64,000 nucleotides of DNA from Brachypodium distachyon (Eukaryota; Streptophyta; Magnoliopsida; Poales; Poaceae): assembly GCF_000005505.3 (NCBI RefSeq), contig NC_016133.3, positions 16,802,001 through 16,866,000 on the forward strand, read 5' to 3'. Below are positions 11,587-23,422 of the stretch, piece after piece; position 1 is the stretch's first letter, and every line of letters starts with the position of its first letter. A model generated the notes under the pieces. That model was not told the origin of the DNA. It saw nothing but the letters and a program-made list of their open reading frames with translations, and ran no database searches. The position numbers and the translations under genes were made by a program.

Positions 11587-12943
11587 TGAGCGTGCGCGGC
11601 GGCTTGCCATTGCCATGGGGGCCGAGTTTGACCTCCTCCAGCTGATGATGGAGACCGCCTAGGTCCTCCGTGGGGCAGTGGGCGGCGTGAGACGAAAGAG
11701 GAATCCCCGGTGTTGCCCCTGGTCCACGGCGGAGTCGCTTCCCCGTGGACGCCATCGCCACGCGAGGGGGCGGAGCGTTGGAGGGTTGCTTGGCGGCGGC
11801 GGCGAGTTGGGTCGGGACAGGAATAGGAATTTCGATTTGTGGGTGGGGGGGCTGATCAATTTGTTTCCACCGAGAGCCCGATTCGTCTTGGATTCGTCTT
11901 CAACCTTACGGAACGGACATCATTGTGGCATCACGGGACAGGAATAGGAATTTCGATTTGGGGGTGGCTCCTTTCACTTCCTATGCCGGACAGAGTGGTT
12001 CAATCCGGCCATGGCGTGGCGGAGGCAGCTGTAGGGTTACTGGTCGTCGGCAAGCGCTGGCGCAGGAGGAGGCGACCTTCGCCGCATCGCTGCTCTGCAC
12101 TCAAGAAAAAATAACATCTGTTACGTTTTTTTTATTTTTTTCAGAGAACAAACCAGCTTCTGTCCAGATAGTATTTCTCAAGGCAGGTGGACACCTGGAG
12201 TGTGCTATACTGATGATACTGCTGCAATAGAAATGTTTTCGACCTGATTTAAGATGATCCGATCACTTCGATGCTGATACTGCCGTCAGCCTGTAACAAA
12301 ACAGCACTTCCTTAGCTTTCTGTGTTGGTGGTGTCCTGTATGTCTTCATCTGTAGTTGTGACACTCCAGTGTGCTACCTGTTACTTGGGTCATGTTGAAA
12401 TGTTGTGGGTAAATCAGTCCCCTCCAAACGATGAGCCTGATTCTTCAATATCAATATGGATGACTAATTTAGTAGCACCGTACACAGGTAAATGGGTTGA
12501 TAGATGTGGCTAAGCTAGGAACCAAAATGGGCAGCCATCACATTCAAATTCCAGAGTTCACACCACGGAAGAAAGATAGACCCGAGTGTGGCACCCATCG
12601 CATTCTCACTGTTCAACTTGATGGGCAAGCGCCAATAGAAACAACAAAATCAGAGGTAACAAGGCTACGAGATGTATCCTCTGTAGCTAGAAAACTGTTA
12701 CTTGACGGCATGGGCATTGACGAGCTTATGTAGCACCGTGTGGTTACAAGAGGGCAACTGATCAACACTTGCTCATGGTCTGTTCACCAACTGATACCAA
12801 CCAGACCACATCCACAATGAATGAGCCTCCTTATATGACCAAAGTACCAACCAATCTCCAGTAGCAACACTGAGCCTGTAGTATTCTCAGGTTCACATGC
12901 TTTCCCAGCTATCCATTCCAGCAAGCTCTTGCTCTTCCACAGC
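11587..12943. other. Intergenic region upstream of RLP gene 1
   Basis: GC-rich at 11590-12090, then AT-rich. A direct repeat beginning GGGACAGGAATAGGAATTTC occurs at about 11815 and 11936. The stretch 12780-12943 is the probable promoter and leader of the RLP gene and shares blocks with the relic near 7.3-7.45 kb. Short open frames here (for example 12497-12733) resemble nothing known. Confidence 0.4.
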
Positions 12944-15937
12944 ATGCATCGCACAGCCAGTCCCTTGCTCATGCTCCTCATCATAAGCATCGTCCCGTTC
13001 TCGACCAGTGGTGCACTACAGCCTCATGGCAAGGGTTGTATCGCCACCGAGAGGGCCGGCCTGCTCTCCTTCAAGAAGGGCGTCACAAACGACGTCGCCA
13101 ACCTCCTCACGTCATGGCATGGCCAAGACTGCTGCCGGTGGAGAGGCATCACCTGCAGCAACCAAACCGGCCATGTCGTCGAGCTTCGCCTCCGCAATCT
13201 TAATACGCACAGGTATGAAGATGCATGTGCTGTCGCCGGTTTGTTTGGCGAGATAAGTCCCTCTTTGCATTCCTTGGAGCACCTAGAGCACATGGACCTG
13301 AGCATGAACTGCTTGCCAGGGCCAAATGGCAGCTTTCCTGAGTTCTTGGGCTCAATGGAGAACCTGAGATATCTCAACCTCTCCGGCATACCATTTGTGG
13401 GTAGAGTGCCTCCTCAACTGGGTAACTTGTCTAAGTTACAATATCTTGGCCTTGGCTCGGGTTGGGATGGCTCCGAGATGTACTCTACGGACATCACCTG
13501 GTTAACAAATCTGCATTTGCTACAACACCTTAGCATCAACGGAGTGAATCTCTCAGGGATAGATAACTGGCCTCATACACTGAATATGATTCCATCTCTA
13601 AGGGTTATCAGTCTTCCTGCCTGTTTACTTGATACTGCAAACCAATCGCTTCCGCACCTCAATCTTACAAAACTTGAGAAGCTTGATCTTTCTGAGAATA
13701 AATTTGAGCACTCAATTTCATCTGGTTGGTTTTGGAAAGCGACAAGCCTCAAGTACCTCAATCTTCAGGGCAACAGATTATACGGCCAATTTCCTGATGC
13801 ACTAGGAAACATGACAGCCCTTCAAGTCCTTGATTTGTCGTTCAACTCGAAGATGAGGACGAGAAACCTGAAGAACCTTTGCAGTTTGGAAATCCTATAC
13901 CTCAAAAATAATGACATAATTGGAGATATAGCAGTGATGATGGAGGGGTTGCCGCAATGCGCATGGAAGAAATTGCAGGAACTGGATTTCAGTGACAATG
14001 GATTCACCGGAACATTGCCAAATTTGATAGGTAAATTCACCAGCTTGACCATACTTCAGCTATCCCACAACAACCTCACTGGAAGTATACCACCAGGGAT
14101 TCAGTATTTGGCGTATTTAACTTCCCTTGACCTCTCAAGCAATCTCTTCAGTGGAAGTCTACCCTCTGAAATTGGTTTCCTTACTAATCTGACTTCTCTG
14201 GACCTAAGCAACAACAACTTAAGTGGTATCATACCTTCTGAAATTGGTACCCTTAGTGATCTGACTTATTTGGTATTAAGCAAGAACAATTTCAGTGGTG
14301 TGATGACAGAAAAACACTTTGCTAGTCTAAAGAGGTTAAAGAGCATAGACCTGTCTTCCAATAATTTGAAGATCGTAGTGGATTCAGATTGGCTTCCTCC
14401 CTTCAGGCTGGATACTGCACTGTTTTCATCTTGCCAGATGGGTCCTCTGTTTCCAGCCTGGCTTGAGCAGCAGCTAGAAATCACTACTCTTGACATTTCA
14501 AGCGCAGCACTAATGGATAAGATTCCTGATTGGTTTTGGTCGACATTTTCACAAGCCACATATCTCGACATGTCTGACAACCAAATAAGTGGCAGCTTGC
14601 CGGCACATTTAGATGACATGGCGTTTGAAGAACTCTACCTTAGCTCAAACCAGTTTATAGGAAGAATACCACCCTTTCCAAGAAACATCGTCGTGTTAGA
14701 CATCTCCAACAATGCCTTTTCTGGAACCCTACCATCAAATCTTGAAGCTAGAGAACTCCAAACGTTGCTCATGTATTCCAATCAAATTGGTGGCAGCATT
14801 CCAGAATCTATATGTAAATTACAACGGTTGGGAGATCTCGATTTATCAAGCAATCTATTGGAGGGTGAAATTCCTCAGTGCTTTGAGACTGAATACATAT
14901 CGTACGTCCTATTAAGTAACAATAGTTTATCGGGTACATTCCCAGCATTTATTCAGAATAGCACCAATCTCCAGTTCCTTGATCTTGCATGGAATAAGTT
15001 CTACGGAAGGATACCGACATGGATAGGAGAACTGATGAGACTACAGTTTGTACGACTAAGCCACAACGCATTTTCTGGGACTATTCCAGTTGAAATAACA
15101 AACCTTAGTTATCTTCAGTATTTGGATCTATCAGGAAATAACATATCTGGTGCTATACCTTTGCATTTGTCAAACCTAACAGGTATGACCCTGAAGGGCT
15201 TCATGCCTATAGCTAGTGTCAACATGGGTCCAGCTGGCTTGGGTTCAGTAACTATCATCAGTCAATTTGGAGAAATCTTGTCAATAATCACAAAAGGACA
15301 GGAGCTTAAATATAGTGGTATCCTTGCATATTTCGTGAGCATTGATTTATCAGGCAACTCCTTGACCGGTGAAATTCCCACAGATATCACTACCCTTGAT
15401 GCATTGATAAATTTGAACTTGTCATCAAACCACCTGAGCAGATACATTCCTACAAAGATTGGCACCTTGAAGTCATTAGAGTCTCTTGACCTTTCTGGAA
15501 ATAAGCTTTCTGGTGAAATCCCATCGAGCTTGTCAAGTTTGACATCTCTCAGCTACTTGAACATGTCCTATAACAATTTGTCTGGAAGGATACCCTCAGG
15601 CCGCCAACTTGACACCCTCAATGTGGAAAACCCAGCACTTATGTACATCGGCAACAATGGACTTTGTGGGCCTCCTCTTCAGAAGAACTGTTCAGGAAAC
15701 GGTACAGTCATGCATGGTTATATTGGAAGCAGCAAGCAAGAATTTGAGCCAATGACTTTCTATTTTGGTCTTGTGCTGGGACTAATGGCGGGGCTCTGGA
15801 GCGTGTTTTGTGCGCTGTTGTTCAAGAAGACATGGAGGATTGCTTATTTTAAATTGTTCGACGAGCTGTATGACAGAATCTGTGTATGCATGGTTGTGAA
15901 GTGGGCAAGCTACACAAGGAACACAGTGGCAGAATAA
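12944..15937 (+). CDS. LRR receptor-like protein (RLP), EIX/Cf type
   Basis: One uninterrupted exon of 997 residues. Order: signal peptide (about 1-24), LRRNT_2 cap (about 31-75) ending in the paired-cysteine motif DCCRWRGITC, then more than 25 plant-type LRRs (LxxLxxLxLSxNxLSGxIP). An island-type break around the ITKGQELKYSGILAYF segment precedes the last LRRs, followed by a C-terminal cap, one transmembrane helix (about 938-960) and a short basic tail beginning KKTWRIAYF. There is no kinase domain, so this is a cell-surface RLP that would need a partner such as SOBIR1/BAK1, as known for EIX and Cf receptors. The open frame extends upstream only through a TTG; the ATG at 12944 directly starts a good signal peptide. 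It is a close paralogue of the gene at 18029-21262, with about three fewer LRRs. The ligand is unknown. Confidence 0.93.
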   Translation: MHRTASPLLMLLIISIVPFSTSGALQPHGKGCIATERAGLLSFKKGVTNDVANLLTSWHGQDCCRWRGITCSNQTGHVVELRLRNLNTHRYEDACAVAGLFGEISPSLHSLEHLEHMDLSMNCLPGPNGSFPEFLGSMENLRYLNLSGIPFVGRVPPQLGNLSKLQYLGLGSGWDGSEMYSTDITWLTNLHLLQHLSINGVNLSGIDNWPHTLNMIPSLRVISLPACLLDTANQSLPHLNLTKLEKLDLSENKFEHSISSGWFWKATSLKYLNLQGNRLYGQFPDALGNMTALQVLDLSFNSKMRTRNLKNLCSLEILYLKNNDIIGDIAVMMEGLPQCAWKKLQELDFSDNGFTGTLPNLIGKFTSLTILQLSHNNLTGSIPPGIQYLAYLTSLDLSSNLFSGSLPSEIGFLTNLTSLDLSNNNLSGIIPSEIGTLSDLTYLVLSKNNFSGVMTEKHFASLKRLKSIDLSSNNLKIVVDSDWLPPFRLDTALFSSCQMGPLFPAWLEQQLEITTLDISSAALMDKIPDWFWSTFSQATYLDMSDNQISGSLPAHLDDMAFEELYLSSNQFIGRIPPFPRNIVVLDISNNAFSGTLPSNLEARELQTLLMYSNQIGGSIPESICKLQRLGDLDLSSNLLEGEIPQCFETEYISYVLLSNNSLSGTFPAFIQNSTNLQFLDLAWNKFYGRIPTWIGELMRLQFVRLSHNAFSGTIPVEITNLSYLQYLDLSGNNISGAIPLHLSNLTGMTLKGFMPIASVNMGPAGLGSVTIISQFGEILSIITKGQELKYSGILAYFVSIDLSGNSLTGEIPTDITTLDALINLNLSSNHLSRYIPTKIGTLKSLESLDLSGNKLSGEIPSSLSSLTSLSYLNMSYNNLSGRIPSGRQLDTLNVENPALMYIGNNGLCGPPLQKNCSGNGTVMHGYIGSSKQEFEPMTFYFGLVLGLMAGLWSVFCALLFKKTWRIAYFKLFDELYDRICVCMVVKWASYTRNTVAE

Positions 15938-18028
15938 AGATTTTTTAAGCCAATGTCTATTCGACAACCAATTGAATGGGAGCTCCATAATAACCTGGGT
16001 GAGGAAGATGTAAGACATATGTGAACTTGTGAAGTCGTAGGCATGGTTTAGTTGTTTGTCTAAATGGAGAAGTTGTTGTTTAATTCTTCTGGCATGTAAG
16101 AATTCAGATATTGTTATTCTTGACTCCAGTCATGAGGATGTTTTGCTGAATAATTTCGACTTTCTGCTGTAGTAACGGATGAATTAGTTTTTCTTCGTCG
16201 TATGAGAGATTATGTATCGGGGTTAAAATGCAATCTTTCAGCTAGTAGAAGATCCTGCAAAACTCCAGCATATAATCTTGCAAATGTGTAAGCAGTTAAA
16301 AACTGCTAATCGGCCATAACAAAAGCAGGTTTCCTAATAGAAGATACCCTAGATATGCCATCTCCAACCACTCCCAACCTACGGATGCAATCTACGGAAA
16401 CACGTTTAATATGCACAAATGCCAATTATAAAGATAAGAGATTATTGTATGTAAATCCTTTCTGTTCAGACCGAGATATTACCTGTTTAGGATTGCCAAT
16501 GATTGCACAACCTTGACGGTGAATGACAGACAGACGCCGATTGGCACAATGGGTGGCTTGCTGTCAGGCCTTCGTCGTCCCGTCGCCCAATCGGGCCAGG
16601 CATTCCGTCGAACAGTTGGCTTACACCGCCGCGTCGCCCCTGCTCGTGGGAACCATATATAACCCAGAAAATCAAAAGGCGGCCGAATGGTGGCGATGCA
16701 GCACGGGTTGCGGTGATTATCAGCGAGGTTCTGAAAGTGATGATGCCAAAAAAGGACGCTCGGCGCTTGCGCGATGGTAGGACGGAGGAGATGCGAGAGG
16801 CGGTGTGGAGAGAAATTGCTCTGTTTTTTCCCCTCTCTCCTTCCCAGCTTACATTCCTGCTTGGCCACGGAACGGAAGTATGGCGAGCGGATCCGCGCGG
16901 CGGGATCGTCGGACCAGCAGGCGCCTAGCCATGGTGGCTTCCATTCCAAGGCCGCCGGGAGGTAGCTGTGCTGCTCGTGGTGCTCGGAGCTCTAAATAAA
17001 GGGATGATGTCGCCGCCAGCCCTGGTCGCGCTTTTTTTTTAACGAAAAAGCACGGCGTGCTCTTTATATATGAAAAATACAGAGTTCAAAAAAAAAAACA
17101 GAAACTGAAGCAAAAGAAAAGAGAAAACAGAAAAACAGAGCTCAAGGGACGTCATCAGGTCCTGATAGCAATGCCATTGCCATCAATAAGACGCCAAAGC
17201 TCTGCTTCGTTCTTGATAAGCAGAAAGGTCCCGGCCGGCAGAGCGCTCCTAGCATTGAAAATCCGAGTTGCGCTCCTTTCAAATAGACCAAAGAGACAGC
17301 ATAAAAATGGAGGCCGCTCCCTCGGGCGGCGAACTTCGTCATCGTCTGTCTGGCCGTCTCAATGCGGTTGGTCCACCAATCCACCATCGAGCAGTTCGGG
17401 TTCCAAGTAGATGGATCGAGGGTCGGAGCACCAATCCAATTGGCAATTAAGCGTCAAACCTGACGAGCGAAACAGCAATTGGTGAAGATGGGCACTGCCC
17501 CTTCCTTGGCATGAAGGCAGAACGGACACCATTTATAGTTTGGGATGTTTTTTCGAGCAAGGAGGTCGGCGGTAGGAATTCTATGCTTTGCAATGGTGGT
17601 TTCTATGGCCGCTGGAGTCCCTCTCCAGACTCATAAAAAAAATACGTAAAAGAAAAAATATATGTGGCGTGCACTCTGGAGCAGGGGAAAACATAACCAA
17701 ACTCATTTCTTCCGATTCCGTTCAAATGGTCTAGAAATTTCGAATGCAAACAAACATGGCAGCAAAGGGATTTAAAAGCCCATTAATTGTTTAGGATAAC
17801 ACACCCTTGATTACAATCCAGAAGAATTACATGTATCGCAACAATAGTAAAGTCTTACATTACATGCAGCAGAGAAATTAGACAATATGCAAGCCTAACA
17901 TGCAGTATCAGAAGAATGAACCATCTTCACCTTTATTTAGAGTTACAAATAAGGCATACTGCTTAAAACATCTTCTCATAGATCTTCCTTACCCTGGTCA
18001 TCAGTCGCAGCACAACCATGGGTACTGC
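15938..18028. other. Region between the two convergent RLP genes
   Basis: This holds the 3' flanks of both RLP genes. The middle (16490-17450) is GC-richer and includes the phrase AGGCATTCCGTCGAACAGT, which recurs at about 22664. Near 17660 a GCGTGCACTCTGGAGCAGGG phrase recurs at about 22188. These shared fragments suggest duplicated debris from the RLP cluster. No additional gene is supported. Confidence 0.45.
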
Positions 18029-21000
18029 TTATTCTGCAGTCGTGTTCCTTGTGAAGCTTGCCCACTTGACAACCACAAAGACATAGATTCTGTCGTACGC
18101 CTTGTCGAAGAGCCGGAAATAAGCAATCCGCCATGTCTTCTTGAACAACAGTGCACAGAACACTAACCAGAGCCCCGCCACAAGTCCCAGCACAAGACCA
18201 AAATAAAAGGTCATCGGCTCAAATTCTTGCTTCCTGCTCTCGACCTGACTATCATTTCCTGAACAATTCTTCTGAAGAGGAGGCCCACAAAGTCCACTGT
18301 TACCAATGTACATAACTGATGGGTTGTCTGAATTGAGGATATCAAGTTGGGGACCAGAGGGTATCCTTCCAGACAAATTGTTGTAGGACAAGTTCAAGTA
18401 GCTCAAAGATGTCACACTTGCTATGCTTGGTGGGATTTCACCAGAAAGCTTGTTCTTAGAGAGATCCAGAGATACCAGAGACCGCATGGCACCGATCATG
18501 TTCGGAATTTGTCCACTCAATTGGTTCGAAGATAAATTCAAATTCATTACAAAAACAAGGGAAGTAATATCTGGGGGAATTTCACCAGTTAAGGAGTTGC
18601 CTGATAAATCGATGCTCACAAAATATGCAATTGTCCTACCATACATAAGCTGCTGTCCTTTTGTGATTACTGACAGTATTTCTGCAAGGTGACCAGCTCC
18701 TATTTTTCTGAAATACGATCCCAATCCCATGATGGCGCTACCCACAAAAACCTTGTAATGGATGGTGCTTCCGTCTCCATCAAACATAGGCATGAATCCC
18801 CCTTTTAATTTTGTCATGAATGTTAGGTTTGACAAATGCCAAGGTATACCACCAGAGAATTTGTTGTCTGATAGGTCCAAGCATTGAAGATACCCAAGAT
18901 TAGTTATTCCGGCTGGAATAGTATCAGAAAGTGCGTTGTGGCTCAGTAGTAAAAAACGTAAACTCTCCAACTCTCCTATCCAGGTAGGTAATCTTCCATA
19001 AAACTTATTCCATGCCAGATCCAAGAACTCTAGATCTGTGTTGTTCTGCAAAAATGCTGGGAACTGTCCCGATAAACTGTTGTTGCTGAGCACAAGAAAT
19101 TGCAATTTTTTGATTTCAAAACATTGAGGAATTTCACCCTCGATGATATTGTTTGACATATCCAGATACTGCAACTCCCCTAATTTGCACAAAGATTCTG
19201 GAATGTGGCCAACAATTTGATTTGAATACATAAGCAATATTTCGAGGCGCGGACCTTCAAGATCTGATGGCAGTGTTCCTGAAAAGGTATTGTTTGAGAT
19301 GTCTAACTCTATGATATTTGTCGGCAGCAAAGGTACTGGTCCGGTAAGCCGGTTTGAAGTGAGATAGAGTTTTTCAAAAGCCATGCCCTTCAGATCTGCT
19401 GGCAAGCTGCCACTTATTTGGTTGTTAGAGATGTCGAGATATGTGGCTGTTGAAAATTTAGACCAAAACCAATCAGGAATGTCACCCTTTAGAGCAGTGC
19501 TTGAGATGCCAAGTGTGGTGATTTCTGGCTGCCACTGAAGCCAAGATGGAAATAGCGGACCCATCTCGCAATTTGCAAACCATGCAGACTCCAAACTGAA
19601 GGGAGGAAGCCAATCTGAATCCGTCATCACCTTTAAACTGTTGAAAGACAGGTCTATGAACTTCAAGTTTATTAGACCTGTAAAATGTTCCTCTGTGATG
19701 ACGCCGCTAAAGTTATTGCTGCTTAGGTTCAGAAAAAACAGATTACTAAGATAACCTATTTCAGCCGGTACACTTCCACTGAACTTGTTGTTGCTTAGGG
19801 CCAGACGAGTGAGATGAGTAAGGGAACCAATTTCAGTGTTTACACTTCCATTGAACTTGTTGTTGCTTAGGTCCAAATACATCAGATTAGTAAGGGCACC
19901 AATTCCAGAAGGCACGCTTGCACTGAAGAAGTTAATACTTAGGTCCAAAGTAGTCAGTTTAGCGAGGGTAACAATTTCAGGGGGTAATGGTCCAGAAAAG
20001 CTGTTGTTGCTTAGATCCAAAGACATCAGATTAGTAAGGGCACCAACTTCAAAGGGTACGCTTGCACTGAAGAGGTTGTCAGAAAGGTCAAGGTCAGTTA
20101 AACTTGCCAAATGCCCAATCTCCAGTGGGATGCTTCCATTGAGGTTGTTCATGGAGAGGTCAAGCACGTTCAAGCTGGTGAACTTCACTATCAAATTTGG
20201 CAGAGTTCCCGTGAAACTATTGTAACTTAAATACAGTTCCTGCAACTTTTTCCGTGCGCATTGCGGCAACCTCTCCATGAACACTGCTATATCTCTATTT
20301 ATCCAATTGCGAGAGAGGTCAAGGATTTCCAAGCTGCAAAGATTCTTCAGGTTTCTTGCCATCATCATGTCCTTGTTAGAATTCATTGAAATATCAAGGA
20401 CTTGGAGGAACGTCATGTTTCCTAGTGTTTCAGGGAACTGTCCAAATAGACTGTTGCCCATAAGATAGAGGTACTTCAGGCTCTTTGCTTTCCAAAACCA
20501 ACTAGATGCAATTGAGTGGTGCAAATTATTCCACGAGAGATCAACCTTCTCAAGTTTTGTGAGATTAAAGTACAGAAGCGATTGGTTTGCACTATCAAGT
20601 GAGCATTCAGAAAGACTGATAACCCTTAGAGATGGAATCATATTCAGAGTATGAGGCCAGTTATCTATCCCTGAGAGCTGTACTGTACTCATGCTAAGGT
20701 TCTGTAGCAAAGGTAGCTTTGTTAACCAAGTGATGTCCGTCGAGTACATCTTGGAGTAACCAGCAGTCATGCCGAGGTAAAGATATTGCAACTTGGACAG
20801 GTTACCCAATTGAGGAGGCACTCGACCTATAAAGGGTATGCCGAAGAGGTTAAGATATTGCAGGTTCTCCATTGAGCCCAAGAACTCTGGAAAACTGCCA
20901 TTTTTCCCTGGCAAGCAGTTCATGCTAAGGTCCAGGTGCTCTAGATGCTTCAAGGAAAGAAGAGAGGGACTTATCTTGCCGAACAAACCATTGCTATCGC

Positions 21001-21262
21001 ATGGATATCCATGCATGTAATTAGGATTGCGGAGGCGAAGCTCGACGACATGGCCAGTTTGGTTGTTGCAGATGATGCCTCTCCACCAGCAGCAGTCCTG
21101 GCCATGCCACGAGGTGAGGAGGTCGGCGCTGTCATTTGTGATGCCTTTCTTGAAGGAGAGCAAGGCAGCCCTCTCGGCCGGGATACAGCTGCCGCCACTA
21201 GCGAAGAACGAAGTGCTTTGTATGATGATGAGGATGAAGAGGAGATTGGCTATGCGATACAT
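18029..21262 (-). CDS. LRR receptor-like protein (RLP), EIX/Cf type, longer paralogue
   Basis: One open exon of 1077 residues. A signal peptide (about 1-23) leads into an LRRNT_2 cap with DCCWWRGIIC, roughly 30 LRRs, an island segment (around ITKGQQLMYGRTIAYF), a transmembrane helix (about 1018-1040) and a short tail starting KKTWRIAYF. It lacks a kinase. The frame extends upstream only from a GTG; the ATG at 21260-21262 (MYRIANLL) starts the signal peptide. Compared with the neighbour at 12944-15937 it carries about 72 extra residues in the middle, equal to three 24-residue LRRs (the stretch with repeated FSASVP and ALTNLM motifs), probably from internal unit duplication. The two genes converge tail to tail. 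The role is inferred to be surface immune perception; the ligand is unknown. Confidence 0.93.
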   Translation of the reverse strand: MYRIANLLFILIIIQSTSFFASGGSCIPAERAALLSFKKGITNDSADLLTSWHGQDCCWWRGIICNNQTGHVVELRLRNPNYMHGYPCDSNGLFGKISPSLLSLKHLEHLDLSMNCLPGKNGSFPEFLGSMENLQYLNLFGIPFIGRVPPQLGNLSKLQYLYLGMTAGYSKMYSTDITWLTKLPLLQNLSMSTVQLSGIDNWPHTLNMIPSLRVISLSECSLDSANQSLLYFNLTKLEKVDLSWNNLHHSIASSWFWKAKSLKYLYLMGNSLFGQFPETLGNMTFLQVLDISMNSNKDMMMARNLKNLCSLEILDLSRNWINRDIAVFMERLPQCARKKLQELYLSYNSFTGTLPNLIVKFTSLNVLDLSMNNLNGSIPLEIGHLASLTDLDLSDNLFSASVPFEVGALTNLMSLDLSNNSFSGPLPPEIVTLAKLTTLDLSINFFSASVPSGIGALTNLMYLDLSNNKFNGSVNTEIGSLTHLTRLALSNNKFSGSVPAEIGYLSNLFFLNLSSNNFSGVITEEHFTGLINLKFIDLSFNSLKVMTDSDWLPPFSLESAWFANCEMGPLFPSWLQWQPEITTLGISSTALKGDIPDWFWSKFSTATYLDISNNQISGSLPADLKGMAFEKLYLTSNRLTGPVPLLPTNIIELDISNNTFSGTLPSDLEGPRLEILLMYSNQIVGHIPESLCKLGELQYLDMSNNIIEGEIPQCFEIKKLQFLVLSNNSLSGQFPAFLQNNTDLEFLDLAWNKFYGRLPTWIGELESLRFLLLSHNALSDTIPAGITNLGYLQCLDLSDNKFSGGIPWHLSNLTFMTKLKGGFMPMFDGDGSTIHYKVFVGSAIMGLGSYFRKIGAGHLAEILSVITKGQQLMYGRTIAYFVSIDLSGNSLTGEIPPDITSLVFVMNLNLSSNQLSGQIPNMIGAMRSLVSLDLSKNKLSGEIPPSIASVTSLSYLNLSYNNLSGRIPSGPQLDILNSDNPSVMYIGNSGLCGPPLQKNCSGNDSQVESRKQEFEPMTFYFGLVLGLVAGLWLVFCALLFKKTWRIAYFRLFDKAYDRIYVFVVVKWASFTRNTTAE

Positions 21263-21364
21263 GCTTGAAGAACAAGATCTAGCTACCTGTGCAAGCACAC
21301 GCACCCACTAACAGGCTGTGTTATTTAGCTACGTACCAAAGCCATATTACTAGAGATGTTTCGA

Positions 21365-22205
21365 CGTACTACTAGCTCCAGATAGTCCACAGTCAAATTC
21401 CCAGTCCTTCAGGGCTTCAAGGAGGCCCGTTTAATCCAATTCTTCTTCATAGAAATTGGTGGCCAGATTGTGATGGGAGTGCCATTAGTAACTTCACCAG
21501 TTGCCTGACTGTAACCACACGGTACTGTCTTAATTTTGCTGTATACATGGCATGCACTCTGCAAATGCATATCAACACCGTCCGAAGAAGAATTGTGCAG
21601 TTAAAGACACAAAGCAAACGAAATGTATGCATGTACTGAAACATTTAAAATTGAAAGAAAAACTGAAACCTATTATTACTAACTGTTGTCTAATCCATAT
21701 AAACACCAAAAGCAGTCCTAAGAACCATCACACATATGCTCTTTTTAGAAAATAAAGGTGTAAATCATGGACAACCAGATTATAAGCTAAAGTTTGTAGG
21801 ATTTTCTAGGACTACAATTTCACATTTTGTATGCACATAAAGATATTTTGTGACAAATATAAATATAGATACACATAAAGATAAAATGACTTAAATTTGT
21901 CCAAAAGTCGGATATATCTATACCCAAAAAGCGTCTAGAAACATGTAATGTTTCGTCACTTAATATGGGACAGAGGAAGTACATGCTAGGGCAATACTAC
22001 TATCTCGACCGACAGAGTCTACGGTCAAACTGCCAGTCCTTCAGGGTTTCAAGGAGGTCCAGTCAATCAAGTTTGGTTCATATATAGACTGGTGTCCAGA
22101 ATGTGATACGAGTCACCAGCAACTTGACTAGTCTCCTGACTGCAACCACAAGGTGCTGACAAAGTCACTCCATTTTGTTGTATGTGCAGCGTGCACTCTG
22201 GAGCA
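21365..22205 (-). promoter_or_regulatory. RLP upstream region present twice (about 21365-21560 and 22008-22205)
   Basis: Two blocks share ordered phrases: CCAGTCCTTCAGGG(C/T)TTCAAGGAGG, CCTGACTG(T/C)AACCACA(C/A)GGT and (G/A)CATGCACTCT or GCGTGCACTCT. The first lies directly upstream of the minus-strand RLP gene; the second is 640 bp further out. The outer copy has no gene attached and may be the promoter relic of a lost paralogue or a duplicated control region. Confidence 0.5.
21885..21979. mobile_element. Stowaway MITE fragment
   Basis: It contains AAATTTGTCCAAAAGTCGG and AAGCGTCTAGAAACATGTAA and ends ATGGGACAGAGGAAG followed by TA. The left terminus is missing. Confidence 0.5.
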
Positions 22206-23422
22206 GGGTAGAACATTCAGCTGGCTTCTTATTATGCCGAATCTAACCAAATTATTTTCCACAGGCAACATATAGCAACACAAGGGGTTCAAAAGAGCAT
22301 GGCAAACAATTGCCTATAAAACTGTAGCTCCCGAGTCCCGACAGTAGCCTACTGATTGTGAACCTTATAAGTGCCATCTGAAATTACTTGTAGCCATAAA
22401 TAACAAACTACAGAAACATATTATGCATCCATGATATGTTTTGCATAAACAACAGGTGCAACTTAAATGGACAAAAAAATTACTGTATGGAGTCCTTCGA
22501 CAGTTTTTTGGCTGATGCATTACCTGTTAAGAATGCCACCCATTCTGCAGCAGCTCATCATGTTTCCATCGCATGCCATCACGTGCTAGCACGCGCGGCC
22601 TTGTCCGTCTAGTTCTCCTTAGCCCCTCCAGTACCTGTATTGGCGTAGCATGCGAAAGTTTCCTTGAGGCATTCCGTCGAACAGTCAGTGCAGACAGCCA
22701 GGACGTCATATCAGCATAGCTTGGGAATTATACAACCTCAACAAGAAAGAAATGGGGTGATGACGAGATAAAGCTTGCTGCCTTTTACCACCTCTAATTC
22801 CCTGTTTGCTAACTCATACTGCCTATTTTGCATTAACTGCACATGCTGATTTTCCATTCTTAATCTGGTATCAAGCTACAAAAGCAGGTTTGGCCTTCGG
22901 TTTGACTCCTGCCATTATTTTTAATACATTTATCTGTTTCTGAAGTGAACAGATACAAATGTACTCTTAAACTTTTTATGATCAAAATCAAAATAGTCTA
23001 AGAGTTGTGTCAAAAGAAATTTTAACTGCTGCAGGACTTGCAAAGACTGTGATCAATCAAAGGTCAAAACTCAATCCTCCTAGGTCGTAGCCATAGCTGT
23101 GATTTTATTTAAAGGCACGGACCTCCAACAATTATCTGCTGTAGCAGATTGTAAATGAAGATTTTTCTTTCAATTGTGTACACAATGAAACTAATACTAC
23201 AGTAGGATCAAACAAATTGCAAATGTAAATACCCTGTTGTGTTTCCTCAATGGCATGACACTGTTAGCTAACATTGTTTCATACATTAATGTGGTCATGA
23301 CATCTCCAAGCATTGATGTTCAGCTATGCGCAGGATAGTTTGACAAAAGATTCACACAAGCTGCTCAAGATAATGCTGCTGTTCATGCAAAACAGGCTGG
23401 CTAACCTATATTAAAGAAGCCT
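22206..23422. other. Gene-free stretch downstream of MATH-BTB gene 2
   Basis: No recognisable gene. The part nearest 23422 is the expected 3' UTR of the minus-strand MATH-BTB gene. Short phrases shared with 16.6 and 17.7 kb occur around 22190 and 22665. Confidence 0.4.

Noticed and set aside
11584..11761. Open minus-strand frame as first exon of the DUF6598-like gene
   Set aside because: Its donor site gives a phase that places a stop in the next exon; kept only as a possibility in the feature text.
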